64,000 bases of DNA from Terriglobus tenax (GTDB taxonomy: Bacteria; Acidobacteriota; Terriglobia; Terriglobales; Acidobacteriaceae). Every line of letters starts with the position of its first letter. The stretch's first letter is position 1. This document shows positions 16,729 through 26,800 of the stretch, piece by piece. The stretch is from contig NZ_JAGSYA010000003.1 in assembly GCF_025685395.1 (NCBI RefSeq), positions 930,001-994,000 on the forward strand, given 5' to 3'. A model generated the notes under the pieces. It was not told where the DNA came from, searched no databases, and saw only the letters and a program-made list of their open reading frames with translations. A program made the position numbers and the translations under genes.

Positions 16729-19700
16729 GGGCGACCTCCAAAGTCTTCGTTGCGTTTTGTCCTAGATATTGCTCCAAAGCTGCTTTTGAAACCGACGCAA
16801 GCGCTGCTAGAAAAACCTGAGGGGACACATTCGAGCGCAGGCGCTCGTCTTCCAATGCCTCAATAACGCGCTGGAAATCACCTAGAGAATCTTGTTCGAC
16901 GGTTACGACTGCGCCGACCTCCATCGAGAGCCGGTCGGCTACACCTATTCGATACACAGCAGCAGAAGTCTGACCGGAGTCGACACGCTTATGTTCCTCG
17001 TAGAGAAGAGCTTCTAAGTGGCGAACGTTCCGCGATAGTTCAGCAATGCCAATCTCAAAACGAACTCGGTCGTCATCGGTCCACGATTTTGGTGCCTTCC
17101 CCACGATCGTTGTTGCTACCGCTTCAATCCACAAGTTGTCATCCATGTGTTCGTTTGAAAGATGATTCACCACTGCCTTGAATCGGGGATCCACGCAGTA
17201 AGCAAGTACTGCTTTAGATCGGTCCTGGAGACCGGACCTGTTGGGAGCATCAAATGCACGGCATAACAGTTGCGCGAGATCTTGCAGAAGTTCGTCGTAC
17301 GCTCTCTGTAACTCAGTGATGGAATTTCTCAATGCCGAGAAAAACTTCGAGACGCGGCCACGATCGTTTACCGACGGATCGAACGGCTCCATACCGCACG
17401 CTTCAGGTAAAGCCACAAAAAGCAGCTTGTCCGGCTCCTTGGCTGTCATAAGGGCTAAGCGAACCCTAGCGGTCTGCTCCTCAATCCGATTAGTGTTCTT
17501 GCAGAACTCGGGGAGTCGATGAAGGAACAAGAAAAGAGGTCGGATCACGGACAGCAGGCTCTCGCCTTTGGTCGGTGTTGGCTTTCCGAAGAGATGGGCA
17601 AGTTCTATGTAGACATCACGCCTCAGCCCTTCGATGCGATAGTGTCGGATCTCAAAGGTGTCGGGAGCTTTGACCAGACGTTCAAAGGTGCTGGGAGTCA
17701 GGTCCGCAACAAATGCGCCATTCTCGTAGAAGGCTATCTCGCTATCAAAAGCAAGTGCAGCAGCACAGAAGAAAATGGGAATCACACCCATCTTGAGCCC
17801 AAAGGGAGGTGCTTGCAAGGTAGAAAATAACGATGCAACCGATGTCCTTTGATGCTCACAGTCTGCAAAAAACTGCGTGATCGCATTCCAAACGGCCGAG
17901 AGTGCTTTATCGTTCTGGCTCGGCGGTCCGAAGGCAAATAGCTCGCCCTCTGGGCGATGAATCCCGGTCGCCTTGAGGATGGAGCTGTATATGCTCATTT
18001 CTGGCGGGGTTCCCTCGATACCGAGGTTGGCTTCTGCATGCTTCGCGATCATCGCTGAGAACAAGTTCCCTCTGGCCGCCGCAGCGGCGGAAGAAAGGAC
18101 ACGCCGGTTTACCAATTCATTCAGCAGGATTGGGGTTGCGGGATAAACGTTGTTACAAATTGTGCTGATTTTGTGAGCAAGGGTACGGCTGGTTGGAACC
18201 GGTTGCCTAAAGCCTCGATGTAACCATGTAGTGTTCTTGGCTGTTTGCTCTTCGGGAGCAAATAGGCGCTGAACCTCTAGCGAGACACGGGCCTCTGCGA
18301 TTGAGATTCGTGCTCTAAGCTCTCGTCGAGCAACGCCGTCTGCTTCTAGCTCGCGGGTGTGTAACTGAACGTAACGAAGGGCCTCGAGTTCTCTGACGGC
18401 CTCGGATAGCGCGCTGACTTCAGATGGAACCGCAACTAGAATTTCGGGGCGATCTTTAGCGAGGCCTTCCGAAGCCAGATCGATGAGGGTTGCTCGTTCA
18501 TTGATACCCTGCGGCAAGCAGTACAGTAAGAGCCCATCGGCACCCGGATCCACAGTAAGGCTCTTTCCGTAGGTGGCCACGTCGGCAAAACGAATACCGA
18601 AATAGCGAAGTGTACCTGTCTTGAAGGAATGTTCTTTTGCAACGAGCGGTCTGGGCGCCCAAAGCTGGTTAAGCTTCTCCGCCAGAGACGCGTTCGACGC
18701 GACCAGTCGGGTAGCCTTGCGGACCTCTTCGTTCAGATCGAGATCACTGCCCTCCCAAAGGGCGAGCGTATTGTTATGGCGTCTCTCAACAATCAGTGAG
18801 CGATCAAGTAGGAGTCTCTTGATTCGCTTGAACTCAGGTGCTCCAAGGCCCAGAGCAAATCGAATAAGTTTCTCACTCGCACGGAAAGCGCCAACCTGTC
18901 CAATTGCGGCAAGAAGCCCTAATACTTTGATGAAGCTCCGCTCAGCTTTTCCTAAGTCAGCACCTCGATCGAGGGCATTTTGGACCTCGGCCCAGCGAGC
19001 AGCGGATTCACCGACTGCTAGGCCACTCCCAAACCCTTCGGTGAGAAAGTCATACAGATCGGCAAGCCCGAAGAACGACGGCGCTTGAGCAGGCCGTTGG
19101 AGAAAGCTGCTAAAACCGAATTTTTCCCGAGAGGTGAGAAACGAAAACAGGGATCGCTGATTTTGCCCAAACTTCTGGCATAAACGAACAAGCGCAAGGG
19201 CTGCCAGAGGATGAAGAGGTGCACACCTGGAAAGAACCGCCTCAAATCTACGTGGTGCCATTCCCCGCGGGGTCAGCTCGAGCTCAACCGCCTCGTGCGC
19301 CAAGGCTTTCGCTGCATTCACTAAGGGGCGTACAGCCGGGTGTGAGCGCACGACTATGGCGCGCGAAATCAATTCAAGTAGCTGTTCTGGCGTCTCTTGG
19401 AAGGCTACGTCTTCAAAACGACCTTGGACCTTGGCCCACTCATCTCGCGTTGAAGCTGCTAACTCAGCTGCATAACGTTCGAATGACTGATGCAGAACAG
19501 TTACGAGATACAACCCCTCAGCAGACGTGTGATTTGTCGCTTCGGCGAGTTGTTGCAGGAGATATATATCTCCTGCAGTGCTTGTCCGAGCAGCAAATTC
19601 TAAGAACTTACCAAGTTCGTCAATGATAAGCAGTAAGCCCATAGACCGCCCTGAGGAGACCAAGCTCTCAGAAAGTTTATGTATGGCTGCCATCACATCC

Positions 19701-20224
19701 GTGGTCGTAACCGATTTCCCGACAGTAAAACGCTCTTGAAGATTCTCAAGCTCGCGAAGAACGTCCGGCTTTCGGCCGCGACCAAAATATTCCCAAACGT
19801 CACGGATCACACAACGTAGGATCGCGCCCACTAACGGCTCGGATGCGCCGCTGACCACTACTGCGGTGAACCCTGCGGCGCCTAGGAGTCCTTTATTGCG
19901 CTTCTCGAAGAGTAGTTTGTGGGTAGATCCATGCTGCTCCAATAGCAATTCGCGGGCGGCGATGGAACCGCCAAAACCTTCGGGGCTGAACAGATTTGCT
20001 AGAAAGAGGGCAAACGATGATTTTCCCGCACCATAGGGGCCGGTCAGAGTCCAAGCGCGATGGCCGCCTTTCCCGGACAGAGCCCGCCCCAGGCGTTGAA
20101 GAAACAGGTCCGCCGTGGAAGTAATCACATACCCGTCTACGGCCGCATCCGTAAACCCGTCGCGCTCCAAATTGACGGACCGTGCGTAGCGAGGAGCGAC
20201 CGAGACTAATTCATTTAGATTCAT
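16715..20224 (-). CDS. sspC: SspC-like large P-loop ATPase
   Basis: 1169 residues from the ATG at 20224, chosen because it shares a base with the sspB stop (TGATG); the frame extends 17 codons further without support. A Walker A motif GPYGAGKSS lies near 60 and a Walker B-like LLLIIDELGKFLEF near 210, with long helical regions after. SspC is the ATPase of the SspBCD phosphorothioation complex; large P-loop ATPases also serve BREX-like systems (BrxC/PglY). The DUF4007 and PAPS-reductase neighbours favour SspC. The assignment is by context plus motifs. Confidence 0.7.
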   Translation of the reverse strand: MNLNELVSVAPRYARSVNLERDGFTDAAVDGYVITSTADLFLQRLGRALSGKGGHRAWTLTGPYGAGKSSFALFLANLFSPEGFGGSIAARELLLEQHGSTHKLLFEKRNKGLLGAAGFTAVVVSGASEPLVGAILRCVIRDVWEYFGRGRKPDVLRELENLQERFTVGKSVTTTDVMAAIHKLSESLVSSGRSMGLLLIIDELGKFLEFAARTSTAGDIYLLQQLAEATNHTSAEGLYLVTVLHQSFERYAAELAASTRDEWAKVQGRFEDVAFQETPEQLLELISRAIVVRSHPAVRPLVNAAKALAHEAVELELTPRGMAPRRFEAVLSRCAPLHPLAALALVRLCQKFGQNQRSLFSFLTSREKFGFSSFLQRPAQAPSFFGLADLYDFLTEGFGSGLAVGESAARWAEVQNALDRGADLGKAERSFIKVLGLLAAIGQVGAFRASEKLIRFALGLGAPEFKRIKRLLLDRSLIVERRHNNTLALWEGSDLDLNEEVRKATRLVASNASLAEKLNQLWAPRPLVAKEHSFKTGTLRYFGIRFADVATYGKSLTVDPGADGLLLYCLPQGINERATLIDLASEGLAKDRPEILVAVPSEVSALSEAVRELEALRYVQLHTRELEADGVARRELRARISIAEARVSLEVQRLFAPEEQTAKNTTWLHRGFRQPVPTSRTLAHKISTICNNVYPATPILLNELVNRRVLSSAAAAARGNLFSAMIAKHAEANLGIEGTPPEMSIYSSILKATGIHRPEGELFAFGPPSQNDKALSAVWNAITQFFADCEHQRTSVASLFSTLQAPPFGLKMGVIPIFFCAAALAFDSEIAFYENGAFVADLTPSTFERLVKAPDTFEIRHYRIEGLRRDVYIELAHLFGKPTPTKGESLLSVIRPLFLFLHRLPEFCKNTNRIEEQTARVRLALMTAKEPDKLLFVALPEACGMEPFDPSVNDRGRVSKFFSALRNSITELQRAYDELLQDLAQLLCRAFDAPNRSGLQDRSKAVLAYCVDPRFKAVVNHLSNEHMDDNLWIEAVATTIVGKAPKSWTDDDRVRFEIGIAELSRNVRHLEALLYEEHKRVDSGQTSAAVYRIGVADRLSMEVGAVVTVEQDSLGDFQRVIEALEDERLRSNVSPQVFLAALASVSKAALEQYLGQNATKTLEVAHGKH

Positions 20225-21177
20225 CAGATTCCAACTCCTATCGGGAGAGTCTCTTCGTAATGAGACCTTAGCCAATTCAGTGGATTGATCAATCCTTCTT
20301 TCCGATAGACCTGCTTGAGACCCGCTCCTTCCGCGTAACCAAGTAAGCCCTTTGTCACAAATTGCAGCTGCTCAAGGCGTTCCACAAGACTGTTCTCGTC
20401 CAGTTTGAAGATCACTCCCGGACTGTTTTGGGCATATGCAATTTCGCCGAAAGCGAGGCTAGTCAGCCCTGGAGCAGTGGCATTCCAAAATTGCAGCAGG
20501 CAGTAAGCAAAAACCTCGTTTGAAAGAGTGCTCTTCGGGCCCCGTCGGATTCGGTAGAGCTCTGTACCCGCCATCTCATCCATCAAACCAAGTTCCGTAA
20601 GGGGGCACGCGAGCGAATCTTCGATCGTCGCTGTCTTCGTTGCTCGGCTTCCGACATAAGTTCGTATGAAAACCTCAACGTCGCGGCGGAGCGTCCCATC
20701 GCTTGGGGGAGCGACATTTAGGCGATGGCATTCGTCGACGATGCTTTGTATCAACCCCTCCCGAGTGAACTCGTTCGACGGAAACCGGTTGAATGCCCAT
20801 TGCCAAGTCGTGCTTCGTTCACGATTCGAAACCAAATTCCAATGGAGCTGCCATAAAGAACTAGGGTCTTCCAGATATGGATCAGCTCCCGCCTTCGCTT
20901 CATCTCCCAGAAGAAACAGCCCGTACTCTGATACACGTAAAGCGGTTCCGCGGCTTCTTGGTTCTTCTTCCAGAACACCGGTGGCAAGTCCCCAATGCCT
21001 GATGGATCTCACCATGTTTTTCCCAACACCCAGAGTCACGATGGCATCGTCGCGCGTGAATATCTTCGGATCCTTACGGACCGCATCGGCGCCTTTTTTA
21101 ACCCACGGGTAGCGAAACACGAAGGTCTCGTGCCCCGAAAAGGAAAAGGAATGGCCGGCGAGTTCGAAGGAAGGCAT
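20224..21177 (-). CDS. sspB: SspB (DUF4007) phosphorothioation protein
   Basis: 317 residues. The opening FSGHETFVFRYPWVKKG and the stretch VTLGVGKNMVRSIRHWG are the hallmark of DUF4007, the domain of SspB, the DNA-nicking subunit required for single-strand phosphorothioate modification in Ssp systems. It is the first of three overlapping genes (sspB-sspC-sspD). It begins immediately after the stop of a small RHH protein, with no intergenic base, suggesting the regulator is part of the same transcript. The DUF4007 call is firm; the nicking role comes from the family. Confidence 0.82.
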   Translation of the reverse strand: MPSFELAGHSFSFSGHETFVFRYPWVKKGADAVRKDPKIFTRDDAIVTLGVGKNMVRSIRHWGLATGVLEEEPRSRGTALRVSEYGLFLLGDEAKAGADPYLEDPSSLWQLHWNLVSNRERSTTWQWAFNRFPSNEFTREGLIQSIVDECHRLNVAPPSDGTLRRDVEVFIRTYVGSRATKTATIEDSLACPLTELGLMDEMAGTELYRIRRGPKSTLSNEVFAYCLLQFWNATAPGLTSLAFGEIAYAQNSPGVIFKLDENSLVERLEQLQFVTKGLLGYAEGAGLKQVYRKEGLINPLNWLRSHYEETLPIGVGI

Positions 21178-21396
21178 CTACTGTATTCCCAGCGGCAACT
21201 GAAGCTGACCGCTTTCCAATTCATTGAGCAACTTCTCGATCGCAATGCGCACGATCACGGACTTGTCGATCTTCCGCCGCTCGGAAGCAGAAGCGAGTGC
21301 GGAGCTCAACTCGTCAGACAGGTAGAGGGTGTACGGCTTGCCATTCCGTTTGGCTGCTGTAAGCGTTCGCACCTGTGTCGCTCCCTGAGTACGCAA
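21178..21396 (-). CDS. ribbon-helix-helix type regulator of the ssp operon
   Basis: 72 residues from a TTG start, supported by GGAG eight bases upstream. The sequence KPYTLYLSDELSSALASASE, then KSVIVRIAIEKLLNE, has the strand-helix-helix pattern of Arc/CopG-type DNA-binding proteins. Its stop abuts the sspB start, so it leads the operon. A perfect palindrome (CATGTAATTACATG) lies 20 bases upstream and is a natural autoregulatory operator. It could also be a toxin-free antitoxin relic, but no toxin gene is adjacent. Confidence 0.6.
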   Translation of the reverse strand: MRTQGATQVRTLTAAKRNGKPYTLYLSDELSSALASASERRKIDKSVIVRIAIEKLLNELESGQLQLPLGIQ

Positions 21397-21415
21397 TCAA
21401 AGCGCTCCGTAAAGA

Positions 21416-21429
21416 CATGTAATTACATG
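21416..21429. promoter_or_regulatory. palindromic operator of the ssp operon
   Basis: CATGTAATTACATG is a perfect 14-base palindrome 20 bases before the TTG start of the RHH gene, and AGTAC just beyond may be an additional half-site. Position and symmetry suit an RHH repressor site overlapping the promoter. Confidence 0.5.
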
Positions 21430-21576
21430 CAAGTACAACTTTACTCTCCCCGGCGGACCAATGCAAAAAAAAGAGAAGAATGAAGCGTCCGAAAAATGCT
21501 TTGACGGGCCATTAGATCAAAGCGAACGGCCGCCATCTGTGGCAGCCGGAGCGTTCACGAGCCTTCCGCCACCATC

Positions 21577-22428
21577 TCAGGATGTCGCAAGTGCCAAAAG
21601 AAACTCGGTCACCTCAGCATAGTCGTCCGCTTTGCTGACCGGAACAAGCTGCACATTGAGGTCCTTTAGCCAACGCTCGCGCTCTACCTCAGTCGTATCT
21701 TCAGCGGCCATCAGGGCGTAATGCGTGGGCCCCGAACCGGGGGAGAATGAGTCGGCGATGTATCCAAGAAGGAGATTGACCTCAGGGTCCGTCATGGAAG
21801 CTCCTACAAAAATAATCGTAAACATCGTGAACATAGCCGAAAGCAGGCTTTGATATGCCCTCTGTCCGTACAGGATGTTTCGGTAATCTCCATCGGTCAG
21901 AATGATGCCGTTGCCGGAACGCGCCGCATCGCCATGAGCCTTCAGAATGAAGAATTCTCGTTTCGACAGACGGCGCTGAACTTCGCCCACGTCCCGAAAT
22001 GTGCAGACCGGTACATCTGGATCCCTCGTGCGGAATGAGCGCTCGATGATTGTGTCGTAGTTGGTGGTCAACGCGAATTGAAGCTTGTCTAACGTAAGTA
22101 ACGCATCATGCAGCGCTGTGGGTTTCGGCTTCGGTTCGATGAACGTATTGGTAATGAATTCATCGAAGTAAGGACCTAAATCTTCTTTGAGTCCAGAGGC
22201 GATCATGAGGTACTTACCGGAATTGGCAAGTAACTTTCGGTAATCCTCGGCTTTTTTGTCGTGAATCACACGATGTCTCTCTCCGGTTCTGATCATCTCT
22301 TCAAGGAGTGCACCCCAAAGAGGTAGGCCCGCCCCTTTTGAAGCTCCGGCTCCTACGAGGACAGCACATCTTTTCTTGGTATAAGCCTCTCTTAGGCCGT
22401 CCGGAATCACTGTTGGGTCAAAACTCAC
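21577..22428 (-). CDS. SIR2-domain protein, probable NAD-degrading effector
   Basis: 283 residues. SIR2 motifs are visible: VLVGAGASKGAGLP (about 24-37), LTTNYDTIIE (near 118), ILKAHGD (near 161) and FIIFVGASMTDPEV-like glycine region (near 210). SIR2 proteins of this type act as NAD+ hydrolases in several abortive-infection systems. It overlaps the upstream DUF262 gene by four bases (ATGA), so the two are made together. It lacks fused sensor domains, unlike many defence SIR2 proteins, which suggests that the DUF262 partner senses the trigger. The activity is from the family; the pairing is seen. Confidence 0.75.
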   Translation of the reverse strand: MSFDPTVIPDGLREAYTKKRCAVLVGAGASKGAGLPLWGALLEEMIRTGERHRVIHDKKAEDYRKLLANSGKYLMIASGLKEDLGPYFDEFITNTFIEPKPKPTALHDALLTLDKLQFALTTNYDTIIERSFRTRDPDVPVCTFRDVGEVQRRLSKREFFILKAHGDAARSGNGIILTDGDYRNILYGQRAYQSLLSAMFTMFTIIFVGASMTDPEVNLLLGYIADSFSPGSGPTHYALMAAEDTTEVERERWLKDLNVQLVPVSKADDYAEVTEFLLALATS

Positions 22429-23480
22429 TTGGACCTCCCGTCAATGTCTGGGCAGTGTGCGCGCAAAGCTGCATTTCGTATCTTGAGATTCTCCTTCAGG
22501 CCGCCCTGTGAACGAAAGGCGTTGATGTACTGGTAGAGGTGGCGATCCAAGGCAGCGTTCGGGCGGCGACCTCGAATGAGGGCCTCTGGTTCACTATTGA
22601 ACTGTCTACGCCTGCTTTCAAATGCCTCGTAGCACGCCGCCAGCTTCGTTGCGTCGACCGTCGCACCAGCGGCCTGTCTCTGCATGATCAACCACCCAAG
22701 ATCCACGAAGATCCATTTTTGAGTAATTCTCGAATCCACAATCGTGTTGACTTCATGAAGCGTATTTAGCGCGTCCCCTACCCTGGCAGAGAGCTCTAGT
22801 GCTTCGTCCGCCCTCGTGTGGTCATATTCCCGCAGCATCGCCTTGAGATCCGGCGCTTTGATGTCCTTTGTGCCCTCGTAAGCGGCCATCGCAAAAGCGT
22901 GTGAGGCGTAATCCTGCCGTTTGTATCTCGCCTCTGGGATGCGCGAATCAATAAAGAATGCGTGAGACGTCGCAATCGCGGAGACGAGATGCCGAATTGG
23001 CGACAGAATAGCATTCCGCAACTCTGCTGGGTTCAGCGGCATACCCATCTGAAGCCGCGCAAACAAACCTGTTATGTCGTCGTTCGAACCTTGTTGTATC
23101 TCGGCCACGCTGACTTCGAAGTTATCGAATCGATCCCTTAAGTCTTTGTGCAGCTCAGAATACACAAGATTCTGCACGGGATGCCCATCGATTGGTGATA
23201 AGACCTCTTCATACTCAAGGCGCAGATCGTCGTTTCCGAATAACCAGATAGCGCGAAGGCGCTGCTGCCCATCGACTGCATCGAACTTATGTGCGCCGAC
23301 TCCGGTGAGTCGGCGTAGATATACCTTCGGTATATCCATTCCTCGCAGAATGGAGTCGATCAGAAGTACCTGCCGAGGCGCCCTCCAGGTTGGACCCCGC
23401 TGCCAGATGGGGTTGAGGTTGATCGACTGCTGCTCCGTCTTGATCTTGCTGATAGGCCAGGATTGTTGTTTGATTTTCAT
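22425..23480 (-). CDS. DUF262 (ParB-like fold) protein paired with SIR2
   Basis: 351 residues. The N-terminal DUF262 domain shows NPIWQRGPTW (near 25), RRLTGVGAHKFDAVDGQQRLRA with the DGQQR motif (near 73) and a helical rest. There is no DUF1524/HNH domain at the C-terminus, unlike the SspE-like protein 7 kb away, so it probably lacks its own nuclease. DUF262 domains bind or hydrolyse nucleotides and act as sensors in restriction. Tight coupling with the SIR2 gene argues that it is the regulatory or sensing half of a two-gene system. Confidence 0.72.
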   Translation of the reverse strand: MKIKQQSWPISKIKTEQQSINLNPIWQRGPTWRAPRQVLLIDSILRGMDIPKVYLRRLTGVGAHKFDAVDGQQRLRAIWLFGNDDLRLEYEEVLSPIDGHPVQNLVYSELHKDLRDRFDNFEVSVAEIQQGSNDDITGLFARLQMGMPLNPAELRNAILSPIRHLVSAIATSHAFFIDSRIPEARYKRQDYASHAFAMAAYEGTKDIKAPDLKAMLREYDHTRADEALELSARVGDALNTLHEVNTIVDSRITQKWIFVDLGWLIMQRQAAGATVDATKLAACYEAFESRRRQFNSEPEALIRGRRPNAALDRHLYQYINAFRSQGGLKENLKIRNAALRAHCPDIDGRSK

Positions 23481-23522
23481 TCGGGATTTAGACGTCGAAC
23501 CAATTTACACTATGTCCGCATA

Positions 23523-23816
23523 TCATCTCGGATGATCTTCGTCGTTCGCAACGTACCACGGCACTTGCTTCGCCTGAAAGAGGCCGGGGTATCTCGTGGT
23601 GAGGTGTGAGAGCACCAGGCGACCGATCCGAACGCTGTGCTCGACCTCTTTTTCCCACTCGGTATTCGAGAGCCCATCGCTATGAGTGGTAGGCCACCTC
23701 GCGGTACGGATTGCCAAGATCAGACTTGATGCGATGACGAGCGCAGGGCCGAGTTTTTGCTGATCTATTTCGGGGCGGTAGCCGCCTACGTGAGTCCCGT
23801 TCTTAGTGGAAGTCAT
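23523..23816 (-). CDS. hypothetical 97-residue protein coupled to dnaE2
   Basis: It starts inside the last codons of dnaE2 (14-base overlap) and is read in the same direction, so it is probably the fourth gene of the mutasome operon. No family is recognised. The sequence has a central hydrophobic patch (LGPALVIASSLILAIRTARW) that is too short and mixed for a sure membrane segment, then a charged C-terminus. The frame ends just before the next gene region. It may be an accessory to the polymerase or an unrelated passenger. Confidence 0.5.
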   Translation of the reverse strand: MTSTKNGTHVGGYRPEIDQQKLGPALVIASSLILAIRTARWPTTHSDGLSNTEWEKEVEHSVRIGRLVLSHLTTRYPGLFQAKQVPWYVANDEDHPR

Positions 23817-26800
23817 GAGATATCACCTGAAGAGGGCCTGCCGCACTCTCGTTAGAGAGCTCTTGAAATGAACTCGCCATTACGTGGATCACTGGCCCTT
23901 GCTTTTGCAGCGGCCCTTCGACGGCGATGAATCTCGCCTTCGAAATCTCCCGCCGATGCCTTTCGAAAAACTCGGGTGCCACGAAGACGTTGAACACTCC
24001 GGTTTCGTCGGCTACGGAGAGAAAGACGACTCCGGATGCCGTGCCAGGGCGCTGTTTCACGATCGCAAGGCCCGCTACCTTCACATAGGTACCGTCAGGA
24101 CGGTGCACGAGATCAGTCGCACGCAGATACCCCTTCCGTTGGAGTTCTTGTCGCCGGAACGACATTGGATGGGGCCCGGTCGTAACACTGCTTACGGCAT
24201 AGTCTGTGACGAGTCTTTCCTCAGGCGTCATTGCTCGGAGCGGTGAGTCCGATGTCTCTTCTCGTAGCCACTGACTTTGCTGCATCAGCAGCGGCCCTTC
24301 CGGCTTACCGGCACGCTCAACTTGCCAGAGCGCGTCCCGGCGATGCGTCACACCGTTCAGGCTATTCAACGCGCCGACGCTCGCAAGAAGCGACAACTCC
24401 TTTCGATTGAGCTGCGGCACGCGCAACACGAGGTCATCGACGGAACTGAAGTTACTGTGAGCGCGGGATGCGACGACGAGTTCAGCGCAGTTTTTGCGCA
24501 GTCCTCGCACATAGCCGAGGCCCAGTCGCAGCGATAACGTGTGATCTGCTTCATGCTCAATCGAGCAGGACCAGCCGGAGACCTGAACATCGATAGGTTT
24601 GACCCGCAACCCATGTCGCCTTGCATCTTCGATGATGACCGACGGGCTGTAGAAGCCCATTGGTTGGTTATTGAGCATCGCGCAAGTGAACGCAGCAAGA
24701 TACTTCACCTTCACGTAAGCGGACGCATAGGCGATGAGCGCAAAGCTAGCCGCATGACTCTCCGGGAAACCGTACAGAGCGAACGAACTGATGTTCTGAA
24801 TGATCGTTTCCTGCGTTGCATCATCCAGTCCGTTCGTTGTCATACCGGCACGAAGACGCCCTTCCAGATTCTTCATCCGCTCCCAGGAGCGTCGCATGCC
24901 GACGGCGCGACGAAGCTCTTCCGCCTCCGAGCCTGTGAAGTTGGCAACCACCATCGCCATGCGCAGCAACTGCTCTTGGAAGAGCGGAACGCCGAGTGTT
25001 CGCTTGAGAGCCTGCTCCAATGACGGATGGGGGTAGGTGACCTCTTCCTGCTTCTGCCGGCGACGCATGTAGGGGTGCATCATCTTGCCAACAATCGGTC
25101 CCGGCCGAATGATCGCCACTTGGACGACCAGGTCGTAGAACTTCTCCGGCCGATTTCGGGGCAAGGATGCCATCTGCGCCCTGCTTTCGACCTGGAACAT
25201 CCCGATGGTGTCCGCACGCTGGAGGGTCCGATAGACTTCATCGTCCTCAGGGAGTTGGGCCAAGTCGATGGGCTCACCATAGTGCTGTGGAATCAGCGTC
25301 AGGCAGTCTTTGAGTACCGCCATCATGCCCAGGCCGAGGAGATCGACCTTGATGATGCCGAGATTCGCGCAGTCTTCCTTGTCCCACTGGACAACGGTAC
25401 GGCCCACCATCGATGACCGCTCCAGAGGAACGACCTTATTCAGTTGCCCTTGGCAGATCACCATGCCGCCGGAGTGTTGCCCAAGGTGACGCGGGAGATC
25501 TTGCACGCGCATGCAGAGTTCGAGGTATTTCGCGATGCGTGGATGCCGCACGTCGAAGCCTGCGTTCTGAAAAGAACGGGCCATCGTATCGTTCGGTCCT
25601 TGCCATTCGTAATTCGCAACGAGCCCAGAGAGGCGTTGCAGTGATTCGGGATCGAATCCGAGCGCCTTGCCTACCTCACGTGCTGCCGACTTGCCTCGGT
25701 AAGTGATGACGTTTGCCGTCATCGCCGCTCCCAGTTCGCCGTACCGCTGGTACACGTACTGGATTGCTTGCTCGCGCTTCTCTTCGGAAGGAAGGTCCAA
25801 ATCGATGTCGGGCCACTCACCACGGCTCTCCGAAAGGAATCGTTCGAACAGAAGTTCCATGCCAACCGGATCGATCGCGGTGATCTCCAGCGCATAGCAG
25901 ACCGCAGAGTTCGCCGCGCTTCCGCGACCTTGGATAAGGATGCCGTGCTTCTTACAGAATTCAACGATGTCCCACACGATGAGGAAGTAGCCAGCGAAGC
26001 CGAGCTTGGCAATGAGTTTGAGTTCGTGGGCTACTTGGCTCTTGGCTCGTTCGAGGAGTCCGGCATCGCGCTTCTGTCCATAGCGCCGTGCCACGCCTTC
26101 TGCGACGCGCTTCTCCAGAAAGCTGTCCATCGTTTCGCCATCGGGTACGGGATACCGTGGGAATTCGTACCCCAGATCGGACAGTTGGAATTGCAGCCGG
26201 GATGAGAGTTCGAGCGTGTTCTCGATTGCTCCCGGCACGTCCCGAAAGAGCGCCGCCATCTGGCTGGCGGGACGGAGATGCCGCTGATTGTTCAAGGCAA
26301 GCAGACGTCCAGCATCATCAAGGCGGGTATGGTTTCGTACAGCAGTGAACAGGTCGGCGATCTCCCGGTCATACTTCGTGGCGTAGCGCACTCCGTTCGT
26401 CGCCAACAGCGGCAACCGTAGCGATTGAGCGATACGGATCGCAGCCTGATTCCGCCACTCTTCCGCGCGTTCGCGGTGACGTTGCAGTTCGACATAGACG
26501 TTCTTTGGCCCGAAGATCCCGACGAGTCGTTCGACGACTTCGCGGCCTGCCGATTCGCCGCCGCGCATGAGTGCCGCTGCCAACGGTCCCTCATCGCCTC
26601 CGGTGAGGCAAATGACCCCACGGCTGTAATCCTCGATCTCTGCCAGCCTGGCCGATCCCTCTTGCTTTGTCGCCTCCCGCATTTTGAACCGCGTGATGAG
26701 TTGGCAGAGGTTCTGGTATCCCTCTCGTGTTTCACAGAGCAGTGAAAGACGAGCAGGCTCGGCGAGATGTTGATGAGGCATCCACATCGGCGGCGCAAGT

